This document shows positions 5,418-7,101 of a DNA stretch of 7,101 bases, in pieces; the first letter of the stretch is position 1; every line of letters begins with the position of its first letter. Source of the DNA: Oscillospiraceae bacterium (GTDB lineage: Bacteria > Bacillota_A > Clostridia > Oscillospirales > Acutalibacteraceae); NCBI GenBank assembly GCA_003519645.1, contig DOWI01000160.1:3533-10633 (forward strand), given 5' to 3'. Made by a program: the position numbers and the translations under genes. The notes beneath the pieces were generated by a model that ran no database searches, was not told the DNA's origin, and worked only from the letters and a program-made list of their open reading frames with translations.

Positions 5418-6371
5418 ATGCCTGTTATATATATTGATATACTGATTGCTTTAAATCTGTTCATAGATTTCCTGCTTCTGTCTGCTGTATCTCGGATTTT
5501 ACGTCTGCCTCCAAAAAGATTCAGGTTGGTATTGGGTGCGATTGCAGGCAGTGCTTGCTCATGTATGCTTTTTCTTCCCGCTTTGCCTGTACCGATATCG
5601 TTTCTTTTAAAAGCTGTATGCGCATGTATCATTATTCGCATCGCTTTTATATGGCGTAGTTTCATTCTTTACATAAAACAGCTTGCGGTATTTCTGGTTT
5701 GCTCCGCATTATTTGGCGGGATTGCATTTGCAATCTGGTTTTTTGCTGCACCGGCAGGATTCTACGTGATTAACGGTGTTGTGTACTACAATGTATCCCC
5801 TCTTATGCTAACAGCGTTAACGGTAATCAGTTATTTTGCAATTAGCATTTATGACAGACTTACTCATAAACGTCTATCACTTGGACAGGAATATCGGCTG
5901 ATTTTGGACTGCGGCAACGGTACTGTTAGTTTGCGGACACTGTATGACACCGGTCACCATGTTACCGAAATATTTTCCGGAAGTCCGGTAGCTGTGGTGA
6001 GATTTGGCGCAATTGAATCCTATCTCTCGGAGGAACTACACAAATCTATATCTAATACTTTAGATAATAATGATTCTTATCAAGGCACTGATACCTCAGA
6101 GGGTGTTGAAGGCAGCCATGGTGGTGTTGCAGCCGCTGTGCGTTCACGGCTGCGCATGATACCACTCCATACAGTCAGCGGAACCGGTCTGCTGCCGGCT
6201 TTTGTGCCCACTCACATGGATCTGGTTTCATCACAGGACGCAAACACAGATATAACAGGAGCTTATGTCGCAATCTGCCGCATATTGGGACGAGGCGAAT
6301 ATGACGCAATCATTGGTACTGATTTGGTTAATTTGCTGGAAAGGAGCAGATCATCTTGCAAAAAGCGATAG
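5418..6371 (+). CDS. spoIIGA: SpoIIGA, membrane aspartic protease that processes pro-sigma-E
   Basis: The product has 317 residues, close to the 309 of B. subtilis SpoIIGA. It cleaves the N-terminal propeptide of sigma-E in the mother cell after a SpoIIR signal from the forespore. The N-terminus [20 protein letters not shown] aligns in pattern with the B. subtilis MKIYLDVIWLLNFCFD. Five hydrophobic segments follow (about 3-23, 36-54, 58-77, 86-110, 127-145), then a soluble protease domain. LYDTGHHV places the catalytic aspartate at Asp177 in a DTG motif, equivalent to the DSG of B. subtilis. GEYDAIIG near residue 293 matches the conserved C-terminal motif. Residues about 208-237 are a polar, acidic, Gly/Ser-rich stretch that looks like a flexible insertion. 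The start is the ATG at 5418, after GGAGGTGAT (GGAGG 5402-5406, 11 nt away). An in-frame ATG at 5370 is rejected because it lies upstream of the predicted transcription start and adds residues that homologues lack. It is followed by sigE with a 16-nt overlap. Confidence 0.95.
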   Translation: MPVIYIDILIALNLFIDFLLLSAVSRILRLPPKRFRLVLGAIAGSACSCMLFLPALPVPISFLLKAVCACIIIRIAFIWRSFILYIKQLAVFLVCSALFGGIAFAIWFFAAPAGFYVINGVVYYNVSPLMLTALTVISYFAISIYDRLTHKRLSLGQEYRLILDCGNGTVSLRTLYDTGHHVTEIFSGSPVAVVRFGAIESYLSEELHKSISNTLDNNDSYQGTDTSEGVEGSHGGVAAAVRSRLRMIPLHTVSGTGLLPAFVPTHMDLVSSQDANTDITGAYVAICRILGRGEYDAIIGTDLVNLLERSRSSCKKR

Positions 6372-7078
6372 CCGCGGCTCTTAATCGAATACGTCTGCTG
6401 TGGCAAAAGTTATTGGGCCATATAGCTGACCAAACGTATTATATAAACGGAGCAGATACCCTTCCTCCCCCGCTCACCGCAGAAGAGGAAGCAGAAGTTT
6501 TTAATAAAATAGCAGCGGGAGACTATTCAGCACGCGACAAACTAATAACTCATAATTTAAGATTAGTTGTTTATATTGCACGAAAATTTGAAAATTCCGG
6601 AGTTGGAATTGAAGATCTAATCTCTATTGGAACCATTGGTTTGATTAAAGCGGTCAATACATTCTGTCCGTTAAGGAACATAAAGCTTGCAACCTATTCC
6701 TCTCGCTGTATTGAAAATGAAATTCTAATGTATCTAAGGAAAAATGCACCCTTACGAAACGAGATGTCAATTGATGAACCGCTGAACGTAGATTGGGACG
6801 GAAATGAGCTTCTTCTTTCGGATATATTGGGAAGTGAGCCTGATATCGTTAATCGAAATATAGAGCAAGAGGCGGAAAAGAACCTGCTTCTTGAATGCAT
6901 CTCCCACTTGACAGAACGTGAACAGTTCATCATGTATCTTAGATTCGGTATTAATGGGAATAAAGAGCATACCCAAAAAGAGGTTGCCGACCTGCTTGGT
7001 ATTTCACAGTCATACATATCAAGACTTGAAAAGAAAATAATAAAAAGGCTAAAAAAAGATTTTGAGCGAGCCTGTTGA
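6356..7078 (+). CDS. sigE: RNA polymerase sporulation sigma factor E precursor (pro-sigma-E)
   Basis: The 240-residue product is pro-sigma-E, the first mother-cell-specific sigma factor of sporulation. Residues 1-29 form the propeptide, a basic amphipathic helix ([13 protein letters not shown]) that ends in [15 protein letters not shown]. The same YYI-x-G-(S/A) context surrounds the cleavage site in B. subtilis. Region 2 follows, with [34 protein letters not shown] and the -10 recognition segment [37 protein letters not shown] is a sigma-E signature. Region 4 has [14 protein letters not shown] and the -35-binding helix-turn-helix [29 protein letters not shown]. The start is TTG at 6356-6358, 9 nt after AGGAG (6342-6346); it gives a propeptide one residue longer than in B. 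subtilis. The start lies inside the end of spoIIGA, so protease and substrate are made from one message and probably coupled in translation. Assignment is very secure. Confidence 0.97.
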   Translation: MQKAIAAALNRIRLLWQKLLGHIADQTYYINGADTLPPPLTAEEEAEVFNKIAAGDYSARDKLITHNLRLVVYIARKFENSGVGIEDLISIGTIGLIKAVNTFCPLRNIKLATYSSRCIENEILMYLRKNAPLRNEMSIDEPLNVDWDGNELLLSDILGSEPDIVNRNIEQEAEKNLLLECISHLTEREQFIMYLRFGINGNKEHTQKEVADLLGISQSYISRLEKKIIKRLKKDFERAC

Positions 7079-7101
7079 GTATATTAGTTTTATTTCAAAT
7101 C

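Noticed and set aside
5156..5665. Minus-strand open frame across the terminator and the start of spoIIGA
   Set aside because: It crosses an intrinsic terminator and the spoIIG promoter, lies antisense to two supported genes, and has no recognisable protein features.

Overview
The window reads as a chromosomal segment of an endospore-forming, Gram-positive anaerobe of the class Clostridia. Three things point there: a spoIIGA-sigE sporulation pair, a bacterial V-type (A/V) ATPase operon, and the UPF0237 (ACT)/UPF0210 gene pair common in Firmicutes. Strong AGGAGG ribosome binding sites and frequent GTG or TTG starts fit the same group. I see no insertion sequence, tRNA, rRNA, CRISPR array or phage gene.

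The left part (1-2569, minus strand) holds the beginning of a V-type ATPase operon. In transcription order it has a consensus-like promoter (2541-2569), a leader of about 180 nt, a short coiled-coil stalk subunit of the G/H type, subunit C (the AC39/d homologue), and the N-terminal half of the membrane subunit I, which runs off the left edge. The leader is the most interesting item in the window. It can fold into a 123-nt domain closed by a 16-bp helix and holding three internal hairpins, and the 5' strand of the closing helix can pair instead with an upstream hairpin partner. This is riboswitch-like architecture immediately before an ion-translocating ATPase. The Na+-sensing class formerly called the DUF1646 motif is the first known class to test, but I cannot assign the RNA to any class from memory.

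The middle (2597-4372, minus strand) is a two-gene operon with its own extended -10 promoter. It encodes a small ACT-domain protein (UPF0237) followed by a UPF0210/DUF711 protein of unknown function. The ACT protein is the likely ligand-sensing partner. I see no clear terminator between this operon and the V-ATPase promoter, so readthrough is possible.

The right part (4543-7101, plus strand) starts from a divergent promoter. It carries a gene for a membrane protein with a Pro/Gln/Tyr-rich N-terminus and a DUF4190-like C-terminal membrane domain, and ends in an intrinsic terminator. The sporulation operon follows: spoIIGA (membrane aspartic protease that processes pro-sigma-E) and sigE (mother-cell sigma factor precursor), overlapping by 16 nt with a TTG start for sigE. 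Its promoter has a TATAAT box and a match to the Spo0A box at the -35 side with wide spacing, resembling the known spoIIG promoter of Bacillus subtilis. By synteny in other spore formers sigG would be expected next, beyond the right edge.
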